From assembly GCA_016936035.1 (NCBI GenBank), contig JAFGPU010000191.1, forward strand, positions 1-12,885: a stretch of 12,885 bases of DNA. Direction: 5' to 3'. The position numbers and the translations under genes are program-made. The notes beneath the pieces were generated by a model. The model saw only the letters and a list, made by a program, of their open reading frames with translations. It did not search any database and was not told the origin of the DNA. The stretch is from Acidimicrobiales bacterium. GTDB taxonomy: Bacteria > Actinomycetota > Acidimicrobiia > Acidimicrobiales > VFJN01. Shown here in pieces: positions 1-6,932 of the stretch (position 1 is its first letter; every line of letters begins with the position of its first letter).

Positions 1-221
1 GCGGCGACGTCGGCGACGAACGCGTCCTTCCACGGCAGCAGGTAAGCCACGTCGAGGTCGAACTGCGTGCGGTCGAGGTGGCGCGCGGCACCGACGATCA
101 GCCGCTCGGTGCCCCCGCGGCCCAGGCCCTTGGTGAGCATCAGCACCCGCACGCGCCGACGCGCCCCGTCCGGGCCGGACCCGTCGCGGTCGTGCTCGTT
201 GCCGTTGTCGTGACCTGTCAC
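1..221 (-). CDS. Glycosyltransferase family 4, N-terminal fragment (cut by window edge)
   Basis: Only the first 73 codons are present; the gene runs off the left edge. From the GTG at 221 there is a short hydrophilic leader of about 25 residues, then RVLMLTKGLGRGGTERLIV, the first beta-strand and glycine-rich loop of a GT-B fold GT4 enzyme (the G-G-[AT]-E acceptor-side loop), followed by a segment ending at LLPWKDAFVADVA. It would transfer a sugar from a nucleotide donor to a growing lipid-linked glycan at the cytoplasmic membrane face; donor and acceptor cannot be read from this half because the donor-binding EX7E motif lies outside the window. The gene follows the upstream GT4 stop codon (245-243) by 21 nt on the same strand, so the two are probably co-transcribed. 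No strong Shine-Dalgarno is seen, only GGCGGA-like purines about 10 nt upstream, so the exact start is moderately uncertain. Confidence 0.8.
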   Translation of the reverse strand, partial: MTGHDNGNEHDRDGSGPDGARRRVRVLMLTKGLGRGGTERLIVGAARHLDRTQFDLDVAYLLPWKDAFVADVA

Positions 222-242
222 GCCCGCTGCTTCCGCCCGTCG

Positions 243-1346
243 TCAGCCCTGAGGGGCCAGGTTATCGACCAGCGTCGCCCAGCGATCGGCCACCGGCCCC
301 ATCTCGAAGTGCGCCATGCAGTGCCGCCGCGCCGCTGCGCCGAGGCGCTCGCGGTCGGCCAGGGCCCGGCGCAGGCCGCCGGTGAGGGCAGCCGCGTCGC
401 CGGGCGGCACGAGCACGCCGGTCTCGCCGTCTCGCACCACCGTGGCCACGCCCCCGACGTCGGTGGCCACCGCCGCCACGCCGCTGAGGCCCGCCTCGAC
501 GAGCACGCCGGGCATGCCCTCGGTGCGGCTCGTCAGCACGACGACGTCGGCCGCCGCCAGAGCATCGGTCGGCCCGGGCAGCGAGCCGGCGAAGTGCACC
601 CTGCCCGGAGCCACGGCGGCCGCCCGCTGCTCGAGCGGCGCACGCTCCGGACCGTCGCCGGCGACGAGCAGGTGGACGCCCTCGAGCGCAGCGACCGCGC
701 CGATGGCGGCGCCGACCCGCTTCTCGGCGGCCAGCGCCCCGATGGCGGCGACGACCGGCGCGTCGCCCGGCAGCCCGAGGCGGGCGCGCGCGTCGCGGCG
801 GGCGCCGGCATCCGGGACCGGGCAGCGCGCCGCCGGCACCGCGTTGGGGATGACGTGGATGCGGTCCGGCGGGACCGCGTAGAGGGCATGCACGGCGTCA
901 CCTGCTCCGGGCCACAGCACGGTCACGGCCGCCGTGCGCCGCAGCAGCAGGCGGGTCCGCGCCCGGCGCAGACCGCCTCCCGCCCAGGCCGCGGGGTCGC
1001 CGATGCTGCGGTACACGACGGGCGTCCGCCGGCCGGCCAGGCCCAGTGCGCACGCGGGCAGCGTGCGCGAGCCGTGCGCCACCACCACGCGCGCGCCGGC
1101 TGCCAGGCGCCGCAGGGCCCGCAGGGTCACCGGCGCCAGGGCGGCATCGCCGAGGACGGGGACGCCCAGCCTGCTCCCCGAGGCTGCGGGCGCGAGGGCG
1201 ACGACCTCGGAGGCCACGTCACGAGCGGCGAGGGCGGCGGCCAGGTCGACCGCGAAGGTCTCGGCCCCCCGGCGCTGGTCGGAGGTGATGACGTGCAGCA
1301 CCCGCCGTCGGTCGCCGCGGGCAGGTCGTCTCTGGTCGGTGGCCAC
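243..1346 (-). CDS. Glycosyltransferase family 4 (GT-B fold)
   Basis: A 367-residue protein, typical for GT4. The acceptor half begins RRVLHVITSDQRRGAETFAV (about residues 14-33), the usual first strand and RGAE loop. The donor half carries GALAAEKRV (about 203-211), AGDGPE, and the catalytic EX7E pair E276-GMPGVLV-E284, followed by the family-typical VATDVGG and DGETGVLVPPGD. It should be a retaining, cytoplasmic or membrane-peripheral sugar transferase acting on a lipid-linked glycan; the sugar is unknown. I chose the GTG at 1346 because an AGGAGG Shine-Dalgarno lies at 1357-1352 with a 5-nt spacer. An in-frame GTG at 1391 would add 15 residues but would put that strong ribosome site inside the gene. 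It heads a two-gene minus-strand unit with the partial GT4 downstream and is divergent from the ABC exporter operon. Confidence 0.9.
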   Translation of the reverse strand: MATDQRRPARGDRRRVLHVITSDQRRGAETFAVDLAAALAARDVASEVVALAPAASGSRLGVPVLGDAALAPVTLRALRRLAAGARVVVAHGSRTLPACALGLAGRRTPVVYRSIGDPAAWAGGGLRRARTRLLLRRTAAVTVLWPGAGDAVHALYAVPPDRIHVIPNAVPAARCPVPDAGARRDARARLGLPGDAPVVAAIGALAAEKRVGAAIGAVAALEGVHLLVAGDGPERAPLEQRAAAVAPGRVHFAGSLPGPTDALAAADVVVLTSRTEGMPGVLVEAGLSGVAAVATDVGGVATVVRDGETGVLVPPGDAAALTGGLRRALADRERLGAAARRHCMAHFEMGPVADRWATLVDNLAPQG

Positions 1347-1351
1347 GGGGC

Positions 1352-1357
1352 CCTCCT
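1352..1357 (-). promoter_or_regulatory. Strong Shine-Dalgarno deciding the start of the GT4 gene at 1346
   Basis: On the minus strand this reads AGGAGG, five bases upstream of the GTG at 1346. It is the strongest Shine-Dalgarno match I found in the window and is the reason for preferring that GTG over the in-frame GTG at 1391. Confidence 0.75.
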
Positions 1358-1420
1358 GTCGGACGGCCTCCGCCGTCGGTTCGGTGACCACCGCATTCGG
1401 GCCCGGTGGCCGGCACGTCG

Positions 1421-1426
1421 TAGACT
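1421..1426 (+). promoter_or_regulatory. Possible -10 box (TAGACT) for the polysaccharide export operon
   Basis: TAGACT sits in the 256-bp divergent region (1347-1602) between the minus-strand GT4 gene and the plus-strand ABC permease. TAGACT is a good match to the actinobacterial TANNNT -10 consensus. No convincing TTGACA-like -35 lies 16-19 bp upstream. If used, the transcript would start near 1433 and carry a leader of about 100-170 nt depending on which permease start is correct. I found no equally good -10 for the minus-strand gene in this region. Confidence 0.4.
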
Positions 1427-1602
1427 TCGTTGCGGACGGACCATCCCCGCGCTATCAAGGGTTCCCCCGTGCGATCCGGTGGGAGCTGTCGGCGGCAGCG
1501 CGGGCACGGGCTCGACAAGGGCGGACCAAACGTATGGCGCGCGAGCGTCCCTTCACCACATCGCGATCCGCGGACGGTCGCACACCGCACACACCCCGGC
1601 AC

Positions 1603-2595
1603 ATGGCGCGGTCGCCCGGCCGCGCCTACGCTGCCGTCCGTGCGGCGGGCACCAACGGCGACGACACCACCTCGGGGGGCGACGACGCCACCGCGGTCGC
1701 CCCGCCACCTGTTGTGACCACCACCGTCGCCCCGGTCGCCGCGCCGCCCGCCGCCGCCCCGACCCCCGAGGCCCCGCGACCCGAGCTCGTCTTCAAGCGC
1801 CACCTCCACCCGGTGGTGATGGTTCGCGAGCTCATCGCGGCCCGCGACCTGGTCGTCGCCCTGACCGAGCGCGACTTCCGGGCCCGCTACAAGCAGACCA
1901 AGGTGGGTGTCGCCTGGGCGGTGCTCACCCCGTTGCTCCTCCTCGGCGCGTTCTCGATCCTGGCCAACACCGCGGCCGAGTTCGACACCAACGGCATGCC
2001 GTACCCGCTGTTCGCGGCGGTGGCCCTGGTCCCGTGGACGTTCTTCTCCAACGCGGTCGCCTCGGGGGCGGTGAGCATCACGCAGAACCTCTCCCTGGTC
2101 AACAAGGTCTACTGCCCGCGCGAGGTGTTCCCGCTGGCATCGATCGGCACGGCGGCACTCGACGGCTTCATCTCGTTGCTCATCCTCGGCGCCCTCTTCG
2201 CCGCCTACGGGCAGGCCCCGGCCGGCGAGATCGTGTGGGTCCCCGTGCTGCTGATCGTGCAGCTCATGTTCACCGTCGGCGTCACCCTGGTGCTGTCGTC
2301 GATGGTCGTCTACCTGCGTGACGTGCGCCAGGTCCTGCCCATGGCGCTGCAGTTCGCGCTGTTCGCCACACCGGTCGCCTACGGCTTCGACACGGTGGGC
2401 GACGAGTTCCAGCCGGTGGCGTCCGCCGTCAACCCGCTGGCGCCGATCATCGAGGGGTACCGCGACGCGGTCCTGCTGGGCCAGACGCCCGAGTGGGGCC
2501 TCGTGGCCATCGCGGCGGCGGCGAGCACGGTGTGGCTCGTCGGTGGCTACCTGTTCTTCAAGCGCATGGAGACCGGCTTTGCAGACGTTGCCTGA
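1603..2595 (+). CDS. ABC-2 type polysaccharide export permease (Wzm-like)
   Basis: Membrane subunit of a two-component ABC glycan exporter (capsule/O-antigen/teichoic type), working with the ATPase encoded immediately downstream. After ERDFRARYKQTKVG (about residues 89-102), the amphipathic entry typical of Wzm, come about six hydrophobic segments: 103-121, 134-158, 175-202, 209-236, 243-261 and 298-318. The conserved loop NLSLVNKVYCPREVFP (162-177) is characteristic of O-antigen/capsule permeases, and the protein ends in KRMETGFADVA. Residues 17-60 form an unusual Asp/Thr then Ala/Pro/Thr-rich cytoplasmic tail. The start is uncertain: ATG 1603 has no Shine-Dalgarno, ATG 1534 is in frame with an AAGGG about 12 nt upstream, and ATG 1819 would begin just before the core domain. 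High third-position GC from about 1603 onward favours 1603. The stop overlaps the ATPase start, implying translational coupling. Confidence 0.9.
   Translation: MARSPGRAYAAVRAAGTNGDDTTSGGDDATAVAPPPVVTTTVAPVAAPPAAAPTPEAPRPELVFKRHLHPVVMVRELIAARDLVVALTERDFRARYKQTKVGVAWAVLTPLLLLGAFSILANTAAEFDTNGMPYPLFAAVALVPWTFFSNAVASGAVSITQNLSLVNKVYCPREVFPLASIGTAALDGFISLLILGALFAAYGQAPAGEIVWVPVLLIVQLMFTVGVTLVLSSMVVYLRDVRQVLPMALQFALFATPVAYGFDTVGDEFQPVASAVNPLAPIIEGYRDAVLLGQTPEWGLVAIAAAASTVWLVGGYLFFKRMETGFADVA
1627..1642 (+). promoter_or_regulatory. -10-like TACGCT followed by GTG, inside the annotated permease 5' end
   Basis: TACGCT at 1627-1632 is followed, after 7 nt, by GTG at 1640-1642, the spacing expected for a leaderless start. 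That GTG is not in the permease frame: it opens a 25-codon frame ending with TGA at 1715-1717. It may be a coincidental match, a leaderless upstream ORF, or the true permease start disrupted by an indel. There is no clear -35. Confidence 0.25.
2568..2581 (+). promoter_or_regulatory. Shine-Dalgarno and TTG start of the ABC ATPase
   Basis: GGAG at 2568-2571 lies 7 nt before TTG at 2579-2581. No ATG or GTG is in frame between the upstream part of the frame and the conserved IWKRF strand, so a TTG is needed; a second TTG at 2588 has a 16-nt gap from the same GGAG and is less likely. The signal lies within the last codons of the permease gene. Confidence 0.65.
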
Positions 2596-3766
2596 GGGCA
2601 CGATCGCCGCCACCGACATCTGGAAGCGGTTCCGCGCCGATCCCACCCGCCAGCTGCTCCGCGACCGCATCGGGCGCCTCGGCCGCCAGCTCCAGGGCGA
2701 GCGGCGCCGGGGGTGGCGCTGGGCCCTCCGCGACGTCGACTTCGTCGCCAACCCGGGCGAGTCGGTCGGCCTGGTGGGCATCAACGGGTCGGGCAAGTCG
2801 ACCCTGCTGAAGATCCTGACCCGCGTCATGTACCCCTATGCCGGCAACGTCAACGTGGCGGGACGGGTGGGGGCGCTCATCGAGGTGCGGGCCGGCATCC
2901 ATCCCGAGCTCAGCGGGCGCGAGAACATCCACCTCTACGGCACGCTGCTGGGCCTGCCCCGCAAGCGGGTGGCCGAGCGCTTCGACGAGATCGTCGAGTT
3001 CGCCCAGCTCGAGGACGCCATCGACCGCCAGGTGAAGTTCTACTCCAGCGGCATGCAGATGCGGTTGGGGTTCGGCGTGGCCGCCTTCCTCGAACCCGAG
3101 GTGCTGCTGGTCGACGAGGTGCTCGCCGTCGGCGACGCCACCTTCCAGCAGCGCTGCATCGACCGCATGCGCACGGTCCTGCAGCAGGGCACCACGCTCG
3201 TGTTCGTCAGCCACGACCTCGCCACGGTGGAGGGCGTGTGCGAGCGCGCCGTGTGGCTGCGCAACGGCGAGGTGGTCGGCAACGGCCCCGTCCGCGACGT
3301 GCTCAACTCGTACCGCGAGGCGCTCGAGCAGGTCGCCGAGATCGGGGCCGAGTCGGGGTCGATCAAGGTGCTCGACGCCACCGTCCGGGGGCCCGACGGC
3401 TACGGCCCCCGCACCCAGGAGCCGTGCGACATCGCGATCCGGTTCCACAACGTCCACCAGTCGGGGGGCACCATCACCCTGGGCGTGAGCGAGGGCACGG
3501 CGGCACCGATCTTCCTGCTCTCCCACGGCCTGTCCATGCCGGCCGACCGCGAGCTCGACGTGCGGTGCACCATCGAGCGCCTGCCGCTGCCGCGCGGGCG
3601 CTACTACCTGTGGGTGGGCATCCTCAGCAAGCAGGGCGACCCGATGGGGTGGCAGCCGCTGAGCCACTTCGACGTCATCGGTCCCGACCTCGACGACAGC
3701 CCGGCGGGCATCGTGCGGCTCGCCCCGGTGCACGTGGCGGCGAGCTGGGATGTCAGCGAGACCTGA
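2579..3766 (+). CDS. ABC transporter ATPase for polysaccharide export with Wzt-type C-terminal domain
   Basis: A 395-residue nucleotide-binding subunit that powers glycan export through the adjacent permease. The NBD shows Walker A GINGSGKST (67-75), the O-antigen/capsule-type stretch GIHPELSGRENIHLYG (106-121), signature YSSGMQMRL (155-163), Walker B VLLVDE (175-180), D-loop AVGD (183-186) and the H-loop VSHD (His212). Beyond about residue 260 a beta-rich region (SIKVLDATV through VHVAASW) matches in position and style the Wzt C-terminal carbohydrate-binding domain, which in the O-antigen systems recognises the finished chain or its cap. The usual length of such ATPases (about 400) fits. Start is TTG 2579 with GGAG 7 nt upstream, overlapping the permease gene by 17 nt. 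The gene is followed by a 70-nt gap before the next operon member, with no terminator-like hairpin visible. Confidence 0.93.
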   Translation: MQTLPEGTIAATDIWKRFRADPTRQLLRDRIGRLGRQLQGERRRGWRWALRDVDFVANPGESVGLVGINGSGKSTLLKILTRVMYPYAGNVNVAGRVGALIEVRAGIHPELSGRENIHLYGTLLGLPRKRVAERFDEIVEFAQLEDAIDRQVKFYSSGMQMRLGFGVAAFLEPEVLLVDEVLAVGDATFQQRCIDRMRTVLQQGTTLVFVSHDLATVEGVCERAVWLRNGEVVGNGPVRDVLNSYREALEQVAEIGAESGSIKVLDATVRGPDGYGPRTQEPCDIAIRFHNVHQSGGTITLGVSEGTAAPIFLLSHGLSMPADRELDVRCTIERLPLPRGRYYLWVGILSKQGDPMGWQPLSHFDVIGPDLDDSPAGIVRLAPVHVAASWDVSET

Positions 3767-3836
3767 CCGACGATGACAGGCGGGGGCGCGGCCGGCCCAC
3801 ACCGGGCGGGCGAGCGCTGAGGACCGAGGGGGCGGA

Positions 3837-4682
3837 GTGACCGTGCGAGAAGAGGTCGAGCTGTTCGGCGGCCCCGAGCACCTGCTGGGGTGCCGGCACC
3901 TGCCTGCGGGCCCCGCGACCGCCGGTGTGGTGGTCTGCTCCTCGGCGCCGTTCGCCGGGCCCGTCGACCACGGGCGCACCGCGCGCCTGGCCCGCCGGCT
4001 GGCCCGGGCGGGAGTGGCGGTCCAGCGCTTCCACCACCGGGGCGTGGCCCCGAGCGACGGCGACGTCGCGGGCGTCGGGTTCGACGAGCTCGTCGACGAC
4101 GCCCGGCGCGCTCTCGACCTGCTGCGCGACCGGACCGGTGTCGACCGGGCGGCGTTCGTCGGGGTCAGGATCGGGGCGCTGGTGGCGGCCCGGCTGGCCC
4201 GGGCCCACGACGGCGCCCCCGTTGCGCTGTGGCAGCCGGCGACCGATCCCGGCGACGTGCTCGAGCAGGCCGCGTCGGTGCGCCGCCGGCGCCGGACTCT
4301 GGACGCCCCCACGTCATGGCCCGCCGCAACCTCCGGGGACACCGCACCCGCCGGCGCTGCCGACCTGTTCGACTCCCGGCTCGCCACGGACCTGCTCGAG
4401 CGGGCGAACGTGGGCGACCTCGTCGCCGAGCTGGGGCCCGGTCCTCGGCCGCTCCTCGTGGTCCAGACCGGCCCCGGTGACGGGCTGGACCCGCACCTCG
4501 AGCAGGTCGTCGCCCGGTGCCGGGCACGGGGCCTGGCGGTCGGCACCGCGGTGCACCCGTGCGACGGCGAGCGCGACGGCGTGCCGGTCCCCGTCGCACC
4601 CACCGACGCGCTGGTGGCCGGCACCGCCGGCTGGCTCGCGGGTCGGCTGGGCGCCGTCCCCGCTGCCGAGGGGGACCGGTGA
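3837..4682 (+). CDS. Alpha/beta-hydrolase-fold protein with Arg at the nucleophile elbow
   Basis: A 281-residue protein with the layout of serine-aminopeptidase/exosortase-system-type hydrolases: an early strand AGVVVCSSAPFAGPVDHGR, a helix LARRLARAGVAV, then the loop FHHRGVAPSDGD where catalytic relatives have a DxRGxGxS pattern. The elbow strand-turn-helix reads FVGVRIGALVAARLA (about 107-121): at the GxSxG position it has G109-V-R111-I-G113, so the Ser nucleophile is replaced by Arg. A GDGLD segment follows a late strand at the place of the acid, but no obvious catalytic His follows except HP near 240. From memory, the so-called hydrolase-2 proteins of exosortase/EPS loci also have G-[LV]-R-x-G at this site, so this may be a family trait. 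Function unknown; non-hydrolytic or glycan-related roles are possible. GTG 3837 has GAGG 7 nt upstream (GTG 3843 is an alternative). It overlaps the next gene by GTGA. Confidence 0.75.
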   Translation: MTVREEVELFGGPEHLLGCRHLPAGPATAGVVVCSSAPFAGPVDHGRTARLARRLARAGVAVQRFHHRGVAPSDGDVAGVGFDELVDDARRALDLLRDRTGVDRAAFVGVRIGALVAARLARAHDGAPVALWQPATDPGDVLEQAASVRRRRRTLDAPTSWPAATSGDTAPAGAADLFDSRLATDLLERANVGDLVAELGPGPRPLLVVQTGPGDGLDPHLEQVVARCRARGLAVGTAVHPCDGERDGVPVPVAPTDALVAGTAGWLAGRLGAVPAAEGDR

Positions 4683-5920
4683 CGAACAGCAGCCCCGCTC
4701 CGACCGCGGCGACCGGGGCCGCTCACGTCCCCGGCGAGCGCCTGCGCGTCGTGCACGTGATCGACTCGCTGGCCGGGTCGGGCGGCGCGGAGAACCGGCT
4801 CGTCGACGAGGTCGTCGGCCTCGTCCCGCGGTGCGACCAGACCGTCGTGCGCCTGTTCGAGCGTGACTTCCTCGATGCCCGCCTCGCCGACGCCGGGGTG
4901 CCGGTGGTGGCCCTCGGCTTCCGGGCGGGGCGGGCCGGTCGCACGTGGCCGCTGGTCGGCCACCGGCTCGCCGGGGTGCTGCGCGAGCTGCGGCCAGACG
5001 TCATCCACACGTCGTTGTTCACCGGCAACCTGGTCGGCCAGCTCGCCGGCGCACGCCTGGGCGTCCCCGTCGTCTCCACCTTCAACCGCACCGGTGAGAG
5101 CCACCTGCAGCGCGCGCTGCAGCCCGGGGTGGCGTCGTGGAAGGGGCGGGTCATGCAGGCCGTCGGGCGGCGGGCGGCGCGCCTCGGCGACGTCCACCAC
5201 CGCGCGGTGGGCGAGTACGCCCGCCGGACCAACTGCGCGTCGCTGGGCTTGCCCGTCGAGGCGGCCACCGTCGTGCCCCGGGGGGTCCCGATCGCCCCGC
5301 AGGCCGACGCGCCGGAGGGCGGCCGCGCGGCCTTCGGCCTGCCCGCGACCGGGCCGCTGTTCGCCAACGTCGCCCGCCTGGTGCCCGAGAAGGCCCAGCA
5401 CCTGCTGGTGGCCGCCTTCGCCCGGGTGCGCGACGAGGTGCCCGGTGCCCACCTCGCCATCGCCGGGGCCCCCGGGGCCGCATCCCCGGCGGTCGAGGAG
5501 GCGATCGAGCGTGCGGGGCTGAGCGGCGCCGTGTCGCTCCTCGGCTTCCGCCCCGAAGCCCGCGCCCTGGTGGCCGCGGCCGACGTGTTCGCCTTCAGCT
5601 CGATCTCGGAAGGCTCGCCCGGCGCGGTGGTCGAGGCCATGGTCACGGGCACCCCCGTGGCCGCGTTCGCCATCCCGCCCGTCGCCGAGCTGACCGACGG
5701 GGACGCGCACGCCTGGCTCGCGGAGCCGGGCGACGTCCGGGCGCTCGCCACCGCCATGCTCGCGGCCTGGCAGGCGCCCGACGGCCGCGAGCGGGCGGCG
5801 GCCACCCGGGCCTGGGCCGAGCAGCGGTACGCGTTGCCCGCAGTGGTGGCCCGGCTCGGCGACCTGCTCGAGGCGCGCGCCGCCCGGCGCTCGTCCCCCC
5901 GGCGACGGAGGCGGCCGTGA
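4679..5920 (+). CDS. Glycosyltransferase family 4 (GT-B fold)
   Basis: A 413-residue GT4 enzyme. After a 20-residue polar leader comes RLRVVHVIDSLAGSGGAENR (21-40), the first strand and GGAE loop; RPDVIHTSLF (105-114) is the usual strand with His before the acceptor pocket. In the donor half, ANVARLVPEKAQHLLVAAF (229-247) and EX7E residues E311 and E319 (EGSPGAVVE) are intact. It would add a sugar to the exported glycan's lipid-linked precursor; specificity cannot be read. The C-terminus is strongly basic (RRSSPRRRRRP), which could aid membrane association but may simply be a read-through tail over the next gene's start region. Start GTG 4679 overlaps the preceding TGA (4-nt GTGA) with a GAGGGGG purine run just upstream; its own stop overlaps the next gene's GTG in the same way, so the three genes are translationally coupled. 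Confidence 0.92.
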   Translation: MTNSSPAPTAATGAAHVPGERLRVVHVIDSLAGSGGAENRLVDEVVGLVPRCDQTVVRLFERDFLDARLADAGVPVVALGFRAGRAGRTWPLVGHRLAGVLRELRPDVIHTSLFTGNLVGQLAGARLGVPVVSTFNRTGESHLQRALQPGVASWKGRVMQAVGRRAARLGDVHHRAVGEYARRTNCASLGLPVEAATVVPRGVPIAPQADAPEGGRAAFGLPATGPLFANVARLVPEKAQHLLVAAFARVRDEVPGAHLAIAGAPGAASPAVEEAIERAGLSGAVSLLGFRPEARALVAAADVFAFSSISEGSPGAVVEAMVTGTPVAAFAIPPVAELTDGDAHAWLAEPGDVRALATAMLAAWQAPDGRERAAATRAWAEQRYALPAVVARLGDLLEARAARRSSPRRRRRP

Positions 5921-6924
5921 GGGAGGCCCCTGCCCCCGGGACCCCCGTCCACCTCGACCGGGGAGCGTTCGTCGTCTCGATCGACACCGAGCTGGCCTGG
6001 GGCGAGGCCCACCGTCGCGACGGGTCGGCGGGCCGGCACCGCTTCGACGCCGAGCGCGAGGTCATCGCCGCCATCCTCGACCTGTTCGCCCGTTACGAGA
6101 TCGCCGCGACGTGGGCCGTGGTCGGCCATCTGTTCCTCGACCGCTGCGCCGACGACGGTCACGGCCCCCACCCGGAGCTGGTGCAGCCCGCGTACGGCTG
6201 GCTCGACGGCGAGTGGCTGGCGATCGATCCGTGCAGCACGCTGGACGACGCGCCCTTCTGGTACGGCCGTGACATCGTCGACGCCATCCTGGCCTGCCCG
6301 GTCCGCCAGGAGGTGGGCAGCCACTCGTTCTCGCACGTCATCGTCGACGACCCGGCGTGCACGGCCGAGGTGTTCTCGTCCGAGCTCGCCGCCGCGGCGC
6401 AGGTCGCGGCCGAGCGCCGCCTCGACCTGCGCTCGTTCGTCTATCCCCGCAACGCCATCGCCCAGGTCGACCTGCTGGCCGACCACGGGTTCCGCTGCTA
6501 CCGGGGCGGCCGGGCCTCGGCCCCGTTCGCGGGGCGCCCGGCGTGGCAACGACGGGCGTTGGCGGCCGTCGACAAGGTCCGCCCCCAGGCGGGCTCCGCG
6601 GTGCGCCCGACGCGCCACGCGAGCGGGGTCTGGAACGTGCCCCAGACCTACCTGTTCGCTCCGGCCACCGGGGGGCGACGGCTGCCGCCGGCGGTGTGGT
6701 CACGACGCCCGGTCGCCCGGTTGCGCCAGGCGGCCCGGCACCGGTCGGTGTTCCACCTGTGGTTCCACCCCTACAACGTGACCGCCGATCCCCATCGGGC
6801 GCTCGCGTCGCTCGAGATCATCTGCCGGGCGGCGGACCGGCTGCGCGACGAGGATTCGTTGGACGTGGTGACCATGGGCGACCTCGCCGCCCGGCTCGAC
6901 GCCGACGCCGACACCGACGGCTGA
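5917..6924 (+). CDS. NodB-like polysaccharide deacetylase family protein
   Basis: A 335-residue protein of the carbohydrate esterase 4 superfamily, in the divergent branch that begins FVVSIDTELAWGEAH (18-32) instead of TFDDG. Asp23 and Glu25 occupy the catalytic base/metal Asp region; the metal-binding HSxxH motif is SHSFSH (H136, H140); FVYPRN (174-179) matches the third motif; FHLWFHPYN (279-287) supplies the C-terminal histidine. Family members remove acetyl groups from N-acetylated sugars using a divalent metal, but this SIDTE branch is less well characterised. I see no signal peptide, so it probably acts in the cytoplasm on nucleotide-sugar or lipid-linked glycan before export. It is the last gene of the five-gene plus-strand run. 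GTG 5917 overlaps the GT4 stop by 4 nt and has GGAG 6 nt upstream. It converges with the G8 protein gene with only 4 nt between the stop codons. Confidence 0.85.
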   Translation: MREAPAPGTPVHLDRGAFVVSIDTELAWGEAHRRDGSAGRHRFDAEREVIAAILDLFARYEIAATWAVVGHLFLDRCADDGHGPHPELVQPAYGWLDGEWLAIDPCSTLDDAPFWYGRDIVDAILACPVRQEVGSHSFSHVIVDDPACTAEVFSSELAAAAQVAAERRLDLRSFVYPRNAIAQVDLLADHGFRCYRGGRASAPFAGRPAWQRRALAAVDKVRPQAGSAVRPTRHASGVWNVPQTYLFAPATGGRRLPPAVWSRRPVARLRQAARHRSVFHLWFHPYNVTADPHRALASLEIICRAADRLRDEDSLDVVTMGDLAARLDADADTDG

Positions 6925-6932
6925 GCGCTCAG
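6921..6932. repeat. 12-bp perfect palindrome holding both convergent stop codons
   Basis: CTGAGCGCTCAG is a perfect inverted repeat in which TGA at 6922-6924 ends the plus-strand deacetylase and TCA at 6929-6931 is the stop of the minus-strand G8 gene. With no loop and no T-run it is not a classical intrinsic terminator, and nothing else in this junction could serve as one. Confidence 0.6.

Noticed and set aside
78..2321. Long plus-strand open frame across the minus-strand GT4 gene
   Set aside because: It is the antisense shadow of a well-supported GT4 gene and continues out of frame through the permease; its translation shows no known motif.
3767..3836. Possible terminator or separate promoter between the ATPase and hydrolase genes
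   Set aside because: Only a 4-bp GCCC/GGGC stem with no T-run is visible and there is no TANNNT box in good position, so I treat the genes as one operon.
2558..5710. Open frame of over 1000 codons on the minus strand opposite the export operon
   Set aside because: It is antisense to genes with clear ABC, GT4 and hydrolase motifs, has His/Gly/Arg-rich composition with no recognisable domain, and is expected from the lack of stops in very GC-rich DNA.
6921..6932. Intrinsic terminator at the convergent junction
   Set aside because: The palindrome is short, has no loop and is not followed by a T-run on either strand.
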